Assembly: GCA_016801845.1 (NCBI GenBank)
Contig: CM028931.1
Coordinates: forward strand, 14,021,555-14,085,554
Reading direction: 5' to 3'
DNA from: Polydactylus sextarius
Lineage: Eukaryota; Chordata; Actinopteri; Polynemidae
DNA length: 64,000 bases
Below, piece by piece: positions 38,206-46,729 of the stretch. The notes under the pieces are model-generated. The model had not been told where the DNA came from, did not search any database, and saw nothing but the letters and a program-made list of their open reading frames with translations. Each line of letters starts with the position of its first letter. Position 1 is the stretch's first letter. A program made the position numbers and the translations under genes.

Positions 38206-40245
38206 TTTTATTGTGGACAGTGATAGGAAAAACAACACATACTGAAAAGCCATTAATGTCAAATCTCAAAATAAATGTGGAAATGTGAGACTCAAATAAC
38301 TGAAACATCTGTTACACCATACACAATACATACTCTATGTGTTCATAGTCAAACTAGTTCAACTGCATCTGTTTTTACGTAAAACCTCCGTTTACAGACT
38401 CACTGCTTCCTTCCTGTTTTCTTTCTCTGGTTATGCATTAACAGGAATGCTAATCCACGCATAAACACATACGATGCCATTCACTTTCCTCCAACACTGA
38501 TAAAAGCATTTCAGATGCAGCCCATTCACCATCTGGTTTCCCCGGTAACCATCCGTGCGAGAGGTAAAGGAATAAAAAGAACATGTGTGTTTCTGTGTGT
38601 TAGGTGTCAACTCCGCGTTCGTGCGTGTCTGTGTGTGTTTGAGCGACGTTACGACTAAGTGAGTCTCTTTGCAGTTACGTGTCATCTACGTAGGACAGTT
38701 GTGTCAAGGTAGGGGTCAAACATGATTTACATTGTAGAGGTCCTGGCGAGAATGTTGACGCTGGCCGCGAGCCGCTTTTCCATGATCAGCCTGGAAAAGA
38801 AAACAGGGCGTGTGGTTTGGTAGCAGCGACGGACGGAAACAGACATGGAAATACAGGAAAGGGAAAACAAAACACTATGAAGCCACCAGCTGTTAATCAA
38901 TTGAAACACATACTTCACATAGTGCTGCAAGAAAACATGGTGATGCAAAAAAAAAAAAAAACTAAAATACTTTAATGTTGACCCCAGAATTTTAAACAAA
39001 CACAATATAAGATTATGTGTTATAGTGACCTTTAGAGGTGCTGTTAGGCAGAGTTTTGGTGTCCAAAGCTGCGTTTCCACCGAGCAAGTTCCTGGTAACG
39101 TTTAGGGGCCCTGCGATCATTTTGTGACGATTTTGCTTTGTTCGCTTCTTCAATTCTATTCTATTCAAACTATTTATTGATACGTTTCTGCCGTTGGATT
39201 TTAAAAAATGCTGCTTCTTTGTTGACTATGTTATGTAGCGTGTTGACTTATTTACAACCAACCTAAAAGCCCCGCCCAAGAACTTTTTCGGGGCAAAAAA
39301 AAAAGTAACCTAACCCCGGGCAGGGACTTTTTTTCTGCCCCCGTAAAGGTTCTTGAGTTTTGCTTCACAGGAACTGTTCCTCTGGTGCAAACACACACCA
39401 ACATCCAAGTTCTTGTATTATAACGCGTTTGTTCCTGCGGTGGAAACGTCCTACAAGCCTTTTCGAGAAGTTTTTGCTAAGCCAATTGGCTGCTGAATCC
39501 ATATTTCCTTAGATGGAATAGACATTGGGGTCTCTGACCTTTTGATGGGTGGTTGACCTCAAAACCCTCCTTGATTTTTTATTCTACCGTACCTGCTAAT
39601 ATCCTTGGCTATCTGTTCATTGGGGCTGTTGAGGAGAAGGACAGAGTGGTGTCCTGGAACGTAGCTCCCCGTGATGGTGGAATGAAGCCGGATGCCGATG
39701 GACCGCAACCCGGGATACATGGACACGGACAGGACCAAGAGCTGTGACGGAAAAATGGACGGACGAGATGTTTGCAAGGAATCGTTTGGACGTGACATTT
39801 ACTTTCATGTTATTTTACATTCTGGATGATAAGAAGGAAGGATGGATGGATTAGGGGGGAGTTATTACTCATTTTAATATTCTGCCACCATCTGAAAGCA
39901 TTGCCATGTTTGGATTGGATTGGATTCAGTATTTATCCTCTTATTGTTTGGCGCTGTCTGTCACAGATAAATGAGTACAGGCCTCGGCTTGGACGCAGAC
40001 GCCAATTTTTTATAATCTGTCCTACTTTTCTACACAGAACAGCACAACAAGGACATGGATGCACAAAAATTAATTACAATTTCACAGCCTTGTTGATATG
40101 GGTTACACAAGACAGTTCAAACATTATATGTAATAAATGATCAAATTTGAACTAAAGTGTCTCTTACCATACAGGAAATGAGCAGCACAGCACGATACAC
40201 AGAGTGAGAAACAGTTTCTTTATGCCACCGCTGGAACCACTCCAT
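36504..40245 (-). CDS. cuta: CutA-family protein (161 aa, six coding exons)
   Basis: CutA proteins form small ferredoxin-like trimers. The bacterial member is linked to divalent-metal tolerance, and the mammalian one to anchoring or processing of acetylcholinesterase. Coding exons, in transcript order: 40168-40245, 39593-39741, 38731-38790, 37859-37904, 37714-37763 and 36504-36606. Every border is GT/AG, phases agree, and the sum is 486 nt. Residues about 18-37 form a hydrophobic signal or anchor-like stretch. The CutA core follows: HHSVLLLNSPNEQIAKDIS, MEKRLAASVNI, YYWKGEVQDSSEFLMLVKT, then the family signature VRSVHPYGNPEI, and an acidic C-terminus. Length matches vertebrate CUTA. The start is the first ATG after a splice acceptor (ttacag|G), so an untranslated first exon is expected near 40.4 kb. 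It could be the cuta paralogue cutal. Divergence after HPY (GNPEI, not the E-V common in CUTA) may favour that. Confidence 0.92.
36779..37266. mobile_element. Complete ~488-bp TIR element (MITE)
   Basis: The left end GATGGTCCGGAGTAATTTGA and the right end (reverse complement GATGGTCCGGTGTAATTTGA) form a ~40-bp inverted repeat with only a few mismatches. Inside is a second palindrome around CAGATCAGCAGAATC (36902-36984) and a conserved tract also found at 8137-8253 and, inverted, at 35159-35260. It sits about 170 bp downstream of the CutA-like stop codon side, within its last intron. Confidence 0.75.
37714..37763 (-). CDS. cuta: CutA-like exon 5
   Basis: This 50-nt exon encodes LVKTKTSKIQQVVDFV plus two bases. 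The acceptor is gttgttgcag and the donor is ag|gtacgt. It corresponds to the helix between the two core strands of CutA. Confidence 0.9.
37859..37904 (-). CDS. cuta: CutA-like exon 4
   Basis: This 46-nt exon encodes YYWKGEVQDSSEFLM. The YxWKG motif is a CutA hallmark. The acceptor is ttttcttcag and the donor is atg|gtaagc. Confidence 0.92.
38174..38202. repeat. (GT)n microsatellite
   Basis: About 14 GT units inside the intron between CutA-like exons 3 and 4. Confidence 0.9.
38731..38790 (-). CDS. cuta: CutA-like exon 3
   Basis: This 60-nt exon encodes LIMEKRLAASVNILARTST, matching the CutA helix-strand with the conserved E-x-R-L-A-A motif. The acceptor is ttttccag and the donor is aat|gtaaat. 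Confidence 0.9.
39066..39456. mobile_element. GTTTCCACCG TIR element, copy 2
   Basis: Ends are gctgcgtttccaccgagca and tgcggtggaaacgtcctac, with aacttttt/cccgggcagggac internal blocks like copy 1. It lies in CutA-like intron 2, between exons 2 and 3. A short related fragment is also seen at about 22030-22085. Confidence 0.6.
39593..39741 (-). CDS. cuta: CutA-like exon 2
   Basis: This exon encodes the rest of the hydrophobic N-terminal segment (LLVLSVSMYPGLRS) and the first core strand and helix, HHSVLLLNSPNEQIAKDIS. The acceptor is ccgtcacag and the donor is ag|gtacgg. Confidence 0.88.
40168..40245 (-). CDS. cuta: CutA-like first coding exon
   Basis: This exon encodes 26 residues, MEWFQRWHKETVSHSVYRAV and then LLISCM, ending in phase 0 at atg|gtaaga. 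The N-terminus is poorly conserved in the family. The call rests on the intact acceptor and donor, the phase match, and the continuous hydrophobic stretch formed with exon 2. Confidence 0.75.
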
Positions 40246-40388
40246 CCTGTAAGTGCCAACAAATGTCACTTTAGATAGAAATAAAAAAAAAAAAAAAAAA
40301 GTTGTGCCGAACTTTATTCATAAAACCGCAGAGTGTGTAACTCTTCTGGTGTCCTTATTTTTTTTTATTTTTTTTTTTTTTAAGTCAG

Positions 40389-40570
40389 TACCTTTTTAGA
40401 GGAGGAAGAAGAAGTGTCCGGGTGTTGACAGGTACAGCTGGAGGTCCGACGACAGTCAAAGACTGTTATTAGTCTACGCGCGCTTCAATTGGCTGTTCCA
40501 ACTTCCGGACACAAAGGCGACCAATCAGATTGCTCGATACGCAGACGCTGCCTCCGCCCCCAAACCCCCC
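40389..40570 (-). promoter_or_regulatory. CutA-like promoter and untranslated first exon
   Basis: Reading the minus strand there is a GC box (GGGGCGG, 40554-40560), an inverted CCAAT box (ccaatcag on plus, 40521-40528), an ETS site (CCGGAAGT, 40501-40508), a second CCAAT-like motif near 40487-40493, then a stretch ending at a usable donor AAAAG|gtactg near 40390. No ATG lies in the proposed exon. This fits a TATA-less housekeeping promoter. Confidence 0.55.
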
Positions 40571-42064
40571 CTTCCCCCTCCCAAACCATAATCCGCTTTA
40601 GTTATATAAACACAACTCCTTTTTCTTCTTTTGTCACAGCGTGGTCGTACTGCTGGCAGTTGGAAGCTGTGGCTTCAATAAACATTGTAATAAAATAATA
40701 AAATACCACAGTTTGATAAGGAAGTTCTGTTTGAAATTATAAGGAAAAAAACAGCAATGCTGTGCTCAACTTAAAGTCATTGTATTTCAAATACAAAGTC
40801 ATATTGTATTTTTTAAGGTTGTCTATTAGGAAAAAAATATATATTTTTCATTAAAAAATGCATATTATTAATCAGTAATTACCTCCACCAACAAATCAAA
40901 CTTTGAATTTGCCATTTATATAAATATAGAGTTGGTGAGCTCAATGCAGGCCGCCATCTTGAGACTACGGATCCCTACAGGGGACAACACTAGTGGTGTG
41001 TCACAAAAAGTACTTCAACAGAGTACGTGCGGTCTCAAATCACCGTGCGCTTACCGGATAATGATAATCGCAACATCTTCTTCTTCTATTCTTTTTTTTT
41101 TTTTAATGGTAAACTGCCACCAAATGGAATGAAAATCATCATTTCGGACCACAACTGTTGCCCCGCAAAGATATCTGCCGATTTGTTTTCAATTCGAACC
41201 CATAATGAAATACTTACTAGTGCTGATGTTTGATTGTGTGATCCCTCTTCTTTACGCTACATAGCCAAGATGGTGCCATTGAGGGTGAAAGGTGTCCATC
41301 GTTCCACGCTAAATCGTAATGAGCGAAACCATCCGGGTATTAACAGTAACACTGCATTTTAACATATTTGTCAGTTTGAACACACTTACGCCCTCAAAGT
41401 GATTAGTATGAGAATGAAAGTATGTGATTTGAGACACGGCGTAGGTAAATACAGCTCCATCTTTTGTGTTTTTTGCGTGATCGACTCAAACAAAGTGAGA
41501 TACCCACCAGAGATAGTCTACCAGAGTTTATGTTGTTATTTTTTTGTTAAAGGTTTTGTTCTGTTCTGAGTATTAAAATCAACTTTATTGGCCAAGTCTG
41601 TACACGTCAAACACACCTGTGAACTGTGGTTTCTCATTACTCTTTGTTCTTATTAATAGACAGAAACAAGGTACAACAACAACAACAACAACAAGGACGA
41701 AAACTGAACAAGTAAGAATGAATCGAAAATAAATAAACCTATTGAATATTGAATTCTATACATTATTATTTACATGCTTGACTGAATGTTAACAGAGAAA
41801 CACCTGGGGGGAGGGAACTGTTTTTGTGGCAGGTAGTTTTGTGTTACAGTGTCCTGTAGCGCCATCAAGAGGCGAGAAGTGAAAACAGGTTGTGACCATG
41901 ACGCACTGAAAAAAGACAGCCTTGCACTCGCCAGTAATCGAAGTACTTGTGGTTTCTTTTGAGTTTGGCTTTTGATCACCAACAAAATTGAAACCAAACA
42001 TGTGTAATCTGTTCTATCTATTATATTTTACTTGAGCTAACCCCTTTTTTTACTGTATTATGGC

Positions 42065-42410
42065 GTTTCCACAAGCTCAACGAGGACAAAACAAATGTAT
42101 TAGTCATAGGTCCTGAGACACAGAGAGAGGAACTATTATTCAAAATTAAAGTCACTATTAATAAATCCCTAAAAAGAGAATCTTGGAGTCATATTGGATT
42201 GGTATATTGGATGGTAGCTGTTCCTCTCTTAGACCAATGCAGAGACACTTACGGATGCTTTTATCATTTGCAGAATTTATTTCTGTAATTGTCTTCTTTC
42301 TGGTCTTCCAAAAACAAACATTGAACCCTGAACTGGTTTCCTGTGTGCTTCTCCCTTTTGCACTGCAGCAGCTGCAGCAATGCTGTTTGGACTTGCATAT
42401 GTGCTGAACT
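42065..42410 (+). mobile_element. LINE reverse-transcriptase C-terminal relic
   Basis: The tract at about 42075-42190 translates to LNEDKTNVLVIGPETQREEL and a following lysine-rich segment, then WSHIG, matching the L-N-x-x-K-T-E-[VI]-L-[VL]-[IV]-G-P segment of fish L2-type LINE proteins. After an internal deletion, tttctgtaattgtcttctt and ctggtcttccaaaaa match the later CN-x-L-[FL]-x-G-L-P-K segment. It is frameshifted. Confidence 0.6.
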
Positions 42411-42710
42411 CCAAACATCCTAAAGAAGTGAAATTGACTTTTGACTTGTCTCGGAAAGTACAAATCGAACTTGATGAACTTTCACGTTACACTGGATGCA
42501 GTGAGATTATTCTCGTTTTTGATATTTGTCGGTTCACAAACGATATTTCTTTCTTTAATAATTCAGACCAAATGTTTGTGGGTCCTCGTTGTCGTATAGA
42601 GAATGAGATTTTATTTTTCCGTGTAGTAGAAATTTCTCTATTCTCAATTTACTATATTTACAATAGTCAATTAGATGAGATTCATGTGTATAGCTTGAGA
42701 CACACACACA

Positions 42711-42733
42711 CACGTATATATATATATACACAT

Positions 42734-42788
<55 letters not shown>

Positions 42789-42792
42789 AATA

Positions 42793-42856
<64 letters not shown>

Positions 42857-42886
42857 TATATACATATATACATACACACGTATATA
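42711..42886. repeat. Compound (TA)n/(ACATATA)n microsatellite
   Basis: Long TA runs broken by cgaaata and flanked on both sides by catatacatatatacat, forming a rough palindrome of about 170 bp. The 171-residue frame across it is an artefact. Confidence 0.95.
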
Positions 42887-43070
42887 TTTGATTAAATCAA
42901 ACTGTTGTTTTTTTAATGTAGGAATATTTTTATTTTACATATTATATTTTGCGAAATGTAAAAATAAAACTTGGGGTCATCCAAAAAAATAAAATAAAAT
43001 AAATAAATAAAAAAATGAATAATAAAAAAAAAATCAGATCACCGTTTACCGGAGAAGAACCTTTGGACTG

Positions 43071-43078
43071 TGACGTCA
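43071..43078. promoter_or_regulatory. CRE palindrome upstream of torsin exon 1a
   Basis: A perfect TGACGTCA lies about 150 bp before the exon 1a ATG in a CpG-rich stretch (43060-43230). This is the consensus for CREB/ATF bZIP factors. Its position suits a core promoter, but binding is inferred. Confidence 0.55.
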
Positions 43079-43230
43079 CCACACTCCATGCGTGTTCATG
43101 ACAACCGCGGCGCCTTTTCCAACAGCTGACTTCCTCTACGTCCGCGACCACACTCACGGCTCAGACGGTCAACAAGTTGTTTCACTTCTGTCCCTTCTTG
43201 AATTGAGACGAGCCACGCGGCCGTCCAAGA

Positions 43231-43435
43231 ATGAAGCCGACGAGGCGCCACGTCCTCGTCCTCCTCCTGTGGATACTCGCGTGCTCCGGTGTGACCGAGG
43301 CCATCGAGCCGATCAGCACCACCATAGCGGTCGGGATGGCTGCGACTCTGACGGCGTTTTTAGCTAGCTACCCGAACATTTTCAACTATTTCAACGAGTG
43401 CTGTCGACAAGAGTGGATCGGTATCAACAGCACAG
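43231..43435 (+). CDS. tor1: Torsin-1 alternative first coding exon 1a
   Basis: This exon encodes 68 residues plus one base of the next codon. It has an N-terminal basic patch (KPTRR), a long Leu-rich signal core, the torsin-like IEPISTTIAVGMAATL segment, and a Cys pair in NECCRQEW. The donor is cag|gtaac. It is 8 residues longer than exon 1b. The extra length comes from both the signal peptide and the segment ASYPNIFNYF. A CRE palindrome lies about 150 bp upstream. Confidence 0.85.
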
Positions 43436-46400
43436 GTAACATGCTAACCCTTTATGGAATTATTTGACTCTGTTTTATGTCTTTCTTCGCGTTTAACGTC
43501 TCTACAGCTGGAGGTTGGTTCAACGTTAGCTTACTGTGCACGTGCTACATTGTCAGTTAGCTATAAAAGTGCGCGACTAGTTATAATTTGAATTAAGCTA
43601 ATCCTTATATGTTAGCTTTTAAAAAATATACACAATATTTAAACTTGTTTACCATTTCCGTGGTTGCTATGAACATGTCCCGGCTTTGTCCGTCACGTGT
43701 TGATGACGTATACGGAAGTTCCGCCTCGTAGAAAAAGAAGCTAGCTGGTGCGCGGTGTTAACGCGGCCTTTTAATGTTGTTTTTATCGCATAAAAACGAC
43801 TAATGTCGGAAATTAAACGGTGTCGACGATGAAAGCGGAACGCCTGTGTTGGATGCTGCATGTTTTGTTGACGAGCAGCCTCCTGGTGAACGCGTTCGAT
43901 CCGATCACAACAACGGTGGTTGTCGGTATCGGTGCGACTCTCGGCCGGACCATCTACAATTATTTACACGAAAGTTGCGATCCGAAATGGATAGCCTTTA
44001 ACGCAACAAGTAAGCACGCGTAGCTTGTTTTTAACACAACAAAACGGACGGGAAACGTTAATAATTTATGTTAATTTGCAGACTGAGCAGCAATAAAAAC
44101 AACATGGCTTCTCGTTTGTGGTGTAACCGTTAAAACTGTGACTTTTCTGAGTATTTGTTTGCTTTTCTCCGGGCTCTGTGCTCTCAGCTCTATTAATTTT
44201 TAACTAATATGATGTTAGTAATAATTTGTGCACACGACCAATGGCTTGCAGTCAGCCACAGATGTTATACATGTGTATTTCCTGTTTAAACTCTTCACAT
44301 GTGTTCGGATTATTGCAGGAAAAAAAGCATATGCTGCAACAGACAAACATTTCCATTGAACACATCATAATGTGCAAGTGAGGAATGGTTATATGTTCTT
44401 CCTTAAGTAGCAATTTTCCACGTCTTTAACAAATCTTGTTGACTTTCTGCTGCACTTTTATTTTTCTTTCTTTTAGGTCTCCGGTTAGACCTGGACAACA
44501 AACTCTTCGGGCAGCACATCGTGTCTGGCATCGTCTCAAAAGCTGTGAACGGATTCATGAACAATGAGAACCCCAAGAAACCCCTGGTGCTCTCTCTGCA
44601 CGGTTGGACCGGCACGGGGAAGAACTTCGTCAGTCAGCTGATCGCCGAAAACATTTACAAAGAGGGAATGGACAGCCGCTTTGTTCATGTTTTCACAGCT
44701 ACGTACCACTTCCCGCACAGAAGCCAAATTGACACCTACAAGGTATGATATAAAGAATCAACACTGGCCGCTACATATCAATTAATTTATTGTTTCCAAC
44801 ACTAAACGCAACGTTAAAACAAACTCAGCTCAGTTCACTAGTTCTCTCCCCCCTCTCTCGTGTGCATACACACACTCACACACACACTCACACACACACA
44901 CTGCATTGTGTACTTTATTAATAATAGCGTGATGAAGCGATCGATAAAGTCTCGCTGGTTTTAATTATCAACAGGCGGTAACAGCCACTCTCTATTAGAA
45001 AATAATATATAATATAATAATTCCTACTCAGTAAATGTGTGCACATGTGTGTGTGTGGAGGGGGTCTCCGTGACAACCAAATGACAAACAAAGATGGCGT
45101 CTACAGACTCATTTGTGTCCATCAAGTTGGCGACGGATCAAAAACTGACAAGATGTTCGTTTACATTAATCTAGAGTTTATCATTAGTAAAGAGTCCTGG
45201 TATCCGATGAATGGAAAACGTTAGCGATCGCTAAGCTAACGCTAACAAATGTTACTGATTAGCGGTTAATGATAAGTTAGCTTAATAAGTTAAATGCTGG
45301 GAAATTTCTCACACTCCTTCTTTGTTTGAAGCGCTGGTCCTGGAACAGCTTCGTTTGGAGGGTTGTGACCCTTCACCCAGAAGAGAATAGAGACAGATAG
45401 ACCTTCTACTGACGTGAATGTGCTAAAGAGAAGGGGAGGAGCTAAGGTTAAGGTAGAAACGGGATTGGCCCTAAATCTCCTTCTGTTTCTCCTCAGTCTC
45501 AGTTACAGCAGTGGATCAAAGGCAACGTCAGCAACTGTGAACGCTCCATGTTCATCTTCGATGAAATGGACAAGATGCACCCGGGCCTGATCGACAGCAT
45601 TAAGCCGTACCTGGACTACTACGACAAGCTGGACGGGGTGTCTTATCGGAGAGCCATCTTTGTCTTCCTCAGGTGAGAAGCCGAAAACGCCGGAACGAGT
45701 TGGTTCATGCTCGAATAGAACCGGTTTTTACCGCGTGAACGTCAGGTGAGGCGTGCTTCACTTCATTGTGAAAAGAGGAAATGAGTGTGGGAAAGACTTG
45801 ATGTCTATAGGATTTTATAAATAAGAACTGCTTTCAGGTATATTATAATTTATTATATTACAATTATATAACCAGATGAAACTCTAGAAGCAAACAGCTG
45901 TTGCCAAAATGTCAGCAATTTGGCAATAGTTTACCTCAGAAAATAGGTGTGGCCAATCTGAATAGATGTGTCATTTTAAAAAGTATTATTAGCAGTAAAC
46001 AGTATAAATAGTATGCTTGCAATAAAGTAGAGATAATAATAATAAATGCCATGATGTTAGGGCAGTTGATTCACAGATCATCACCAGTCTGCGCGAGTTA
46101 TATTGATTATTGATCAACCGTAAAACAACGTGTTGTCACAGGTAAATTTCTGACTCGTCGGCTGTTTCTGATCTCCTTCGCAGTAACGCCGGAGGCGACA
46201 GCATCATACACACGGCTTTAGAGTTCTGGAAAGACGGACGAGATCGAGAAGAAATTAAGCTCAAAGACCTGGAAGCGTCGCTGGCCGTGTCGGTGTTCAA
46301 CAACGACCAAAGTAAGTAAATCACACGACGTTCTTTCCTGTCACTGTCATTCAGAAAGCAATTAATTTAATCTCTTCTCTTAGGTGGCTTTTTCCACACA

Positions 46401-46628
46401 AGCCTGATCGACAAGAACCTGGTGGACTTCTTCGTCCCGTTCCTGCCTCTGGAGCACCGGCACGTCGTCCAGTGCGCCCTGGCCGAGATGAAAGCCAGGG
46501 GAGTCGAGCCAGACCGGGACGTTGCAGAACAAGTGGCCAAAGATTTGGTCTATTTCCCTAAATCTGAAAGAGTCTTCTCCGTCAAAGGCTGCAAGACGAT
46601 AGAGAGCAAGTTGGACTACTACGGATAA
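43231..46628 (+). CDS. tor1: Torsin-1 family AAA+ ATPase, isoform from upstream first exon (339 aa)
   Basis: Torsins are AAA+ ATPases of the ER lumen and perinuclear space; known members are activated by the LAP1/LULL1 membrane cofactors and act in nuclear-envelope and secretory homeostasis. Predicted exons are 43231-43435, 44477-44742, 45497-45672, 46184-46311 and 46384-46628. All borders are GT/AG, all phases agree, and the total is 1020 nt. Visible features: a cleavable-type signal peptide (about residues 1-24), then a hydrophobic membrane-associating stretch (about 25-47), Walker A GWTGTGKN in exon 2, Walker B IFDEMDK in exon 3, sensor-1 region FLSNAGG across the exon 3/4 junction, and the torsin-type sensor-2 motif GCKT near the C-terminus, ending KLDYYG. 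Length matches the usual 330-340 residues. The sequence resembles TOR1A and TOR1B about equally, so it may be the fish co-orthologue of both. AATAAA lies at 46705-46710. No frame damage is seen. Confidence 0.95.
43690..43722. promoter_or_regulatory. Promoter-like cluster before torsin exon 1b
   Basis: Within 35 bp there is an E-box CACGTG (43694-43699), a half-CRE TGACGTA (43704-43710) and an ETS-like CGGAAGT (43713-43719). These lie about 110-135 bp upstream of the exon 1b ATG. The combination fits a separate TATA-less promoter inside what would be intron 1 of isoform a. Confidence 0.5.
43829..44009 (+). CDS. tor1: Torsin-1 alternative first coding exon 1b
   Basis: This exon encodes 60 residues plus one base. 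It shares the pattern of exon 1a (signal peptide, [I/F][E/D]PI[S/T]TT, Gly-rich hydrophobic helix, Cys, then W-I and an NxT sequon) but differs clearly at protein level, so it is an old duplicate rather than a recent copy. The donor is acaa|gtaagc. It has its own GC-rich promoter-like upstream sequence. Confidence 0.88.
43829..46628 (+). CDS. tor1: Torsin-1 isoform from downstream alternative first exon (331 aa)
   Basis: A second first coding exon, 43829-44009, can replace exon 43231-43435. It carries its own ATG, a signal peptide (about residues 1-22, ending LLVNA), the torsin N-terminal hydrophobic segment FDPITTTVVVGIGATLG, and a Cys-containing stretch before the AAA+ domain. It ends one base into a codon at a strong donor (gtaagc), exactly like the upstream first exon. 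Joining to 44477-44742, 45497-45672, 46184-46311 and 46384-46628 therefore keeps the frame and gives 996 nt. The junction residue becomes Ser rather than Gly. Both N-termini place an N-glycosylation sequon (NAT here, NST in the other) at the same point. The start chosen is the first ATG; an upstream in-frame GTG is not needed. The alternative is that this exon is the main one and the upstream exon is a tandem-duplicate relic. Confidence 0.88.
44477..44742 (+). CDS. tor1: Torsin-1 shared exon 2 (Walker A)
   Basis: The acceptor is ttcttttag|GT. The exon encodes LRLDLDNKLFGQHI, the conserved torsin entry to the AAA+ domain, then LSLHGWTGTGKNFVS with the P-loop and the HFPH motif near its end. 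It ends in phase 0 at aag|gtatga. Confidence 0.93.
45035..45476 (-). mobile_element. GGGCCAATCCCG-type TIR element in torsin intron 2
   Basis: Similar in reverse to 12255-12841 and 13880-14390. The minus-strand start TTAGGGCCAATCCCGTTTCT is the terminus that appears in inverted form at the end of the 14.3-kb copy. The inner part holds the gctaagctaacgctaac motif and catcaagttggcgacgg. Its end lies about 20 bp from the torsin exon 3 acceptor. Confidence 0.7.
45497..45672 (+). CDS. tor1: Torsin-1 shared exon 3 (Walker B)
   Basis: The acceptor is tttctcctcag. The exon encodes the IKGNVSNCERSMFIFDEMDKM segment (Walker B in torsin form) followed by the DYYDKLDGVSYRRAIFVFL strand that leads to sensor 1. 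The donor is ag|gtgaga. A dispersed transposon copy fills most of the preceding intron and ends about 25 bp before this exon. Confidence 0.93.
46184..46311 (+). CDS. tor1: Torsin-1 shared exon 4
   Basis: The exon encodes NAGGDSIIHTALEFWKDGR and EIKLKDLEASLAVSVFNN, typical of the torsin region after sensor 1. The first codon is completed from exon 3 (AG+T, Ser). The donor is a|gtaagt. Confidence 0.92.
46384..46628 (+). CDS. tor1: Torsin-1 terminal exon 5 (sensor 2)
   Basis: The exon encodes SLIDKNLVDFFVPFLPLEHRHV, then the C-terminal helical lid with FPKSERVFSVKGCKT; the GCK cysteine is the redox-linked sensor-2 residue described for torsins. It stops at TAA 46626-46628, with AATAAA 77 bp later. 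Confidence 0.94.
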
Positions 46629-46704
46629 CGTCACCGCGGGACGGACGCTTTGTTCGGTCACTATGTGCACTTTTAAAAGCGGGAAACTGCTTTTAGCTGA
46701 AAAA

Positions 46705-46710
46705 AATAAA
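46705..46710 (+). terminator. Torsin-1 polyadenylation signal
   Basis: A canonical AATAAA lies 77 bp after the torsin stop codon. The implied 3' UTR is very short, about 100 nt. Other AATAAA matches further right near 47.13 kb lie in low-complexity sequence and could serve a longer form. Confidence 0.6.
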
Positions 46711-46729
46711 TATCTGAGAGGAAGTCGAA

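Larger units (their letters stand above)
40571..43060. other. Intergenic region between divergent CutA-like and torsin genes
   Basis: Holds the LINE relic at 42.07-42.41 kb and the TA compound microsatellite at 42.7-42.9 kb. Open frames on either strand have no family features. Confidence 0.5.

Noticed and set aside
42380..42895. 171-residue open frame
   Set aside because: The second half is YIYIYIYI from the TA microsatellite and the first part overlaps the LINE relic.
43667..43861. Minus-strand open frame opposite torsin exon 1b
   Set aside because: It is a shadow of the real plus-strand exon and has no family features.
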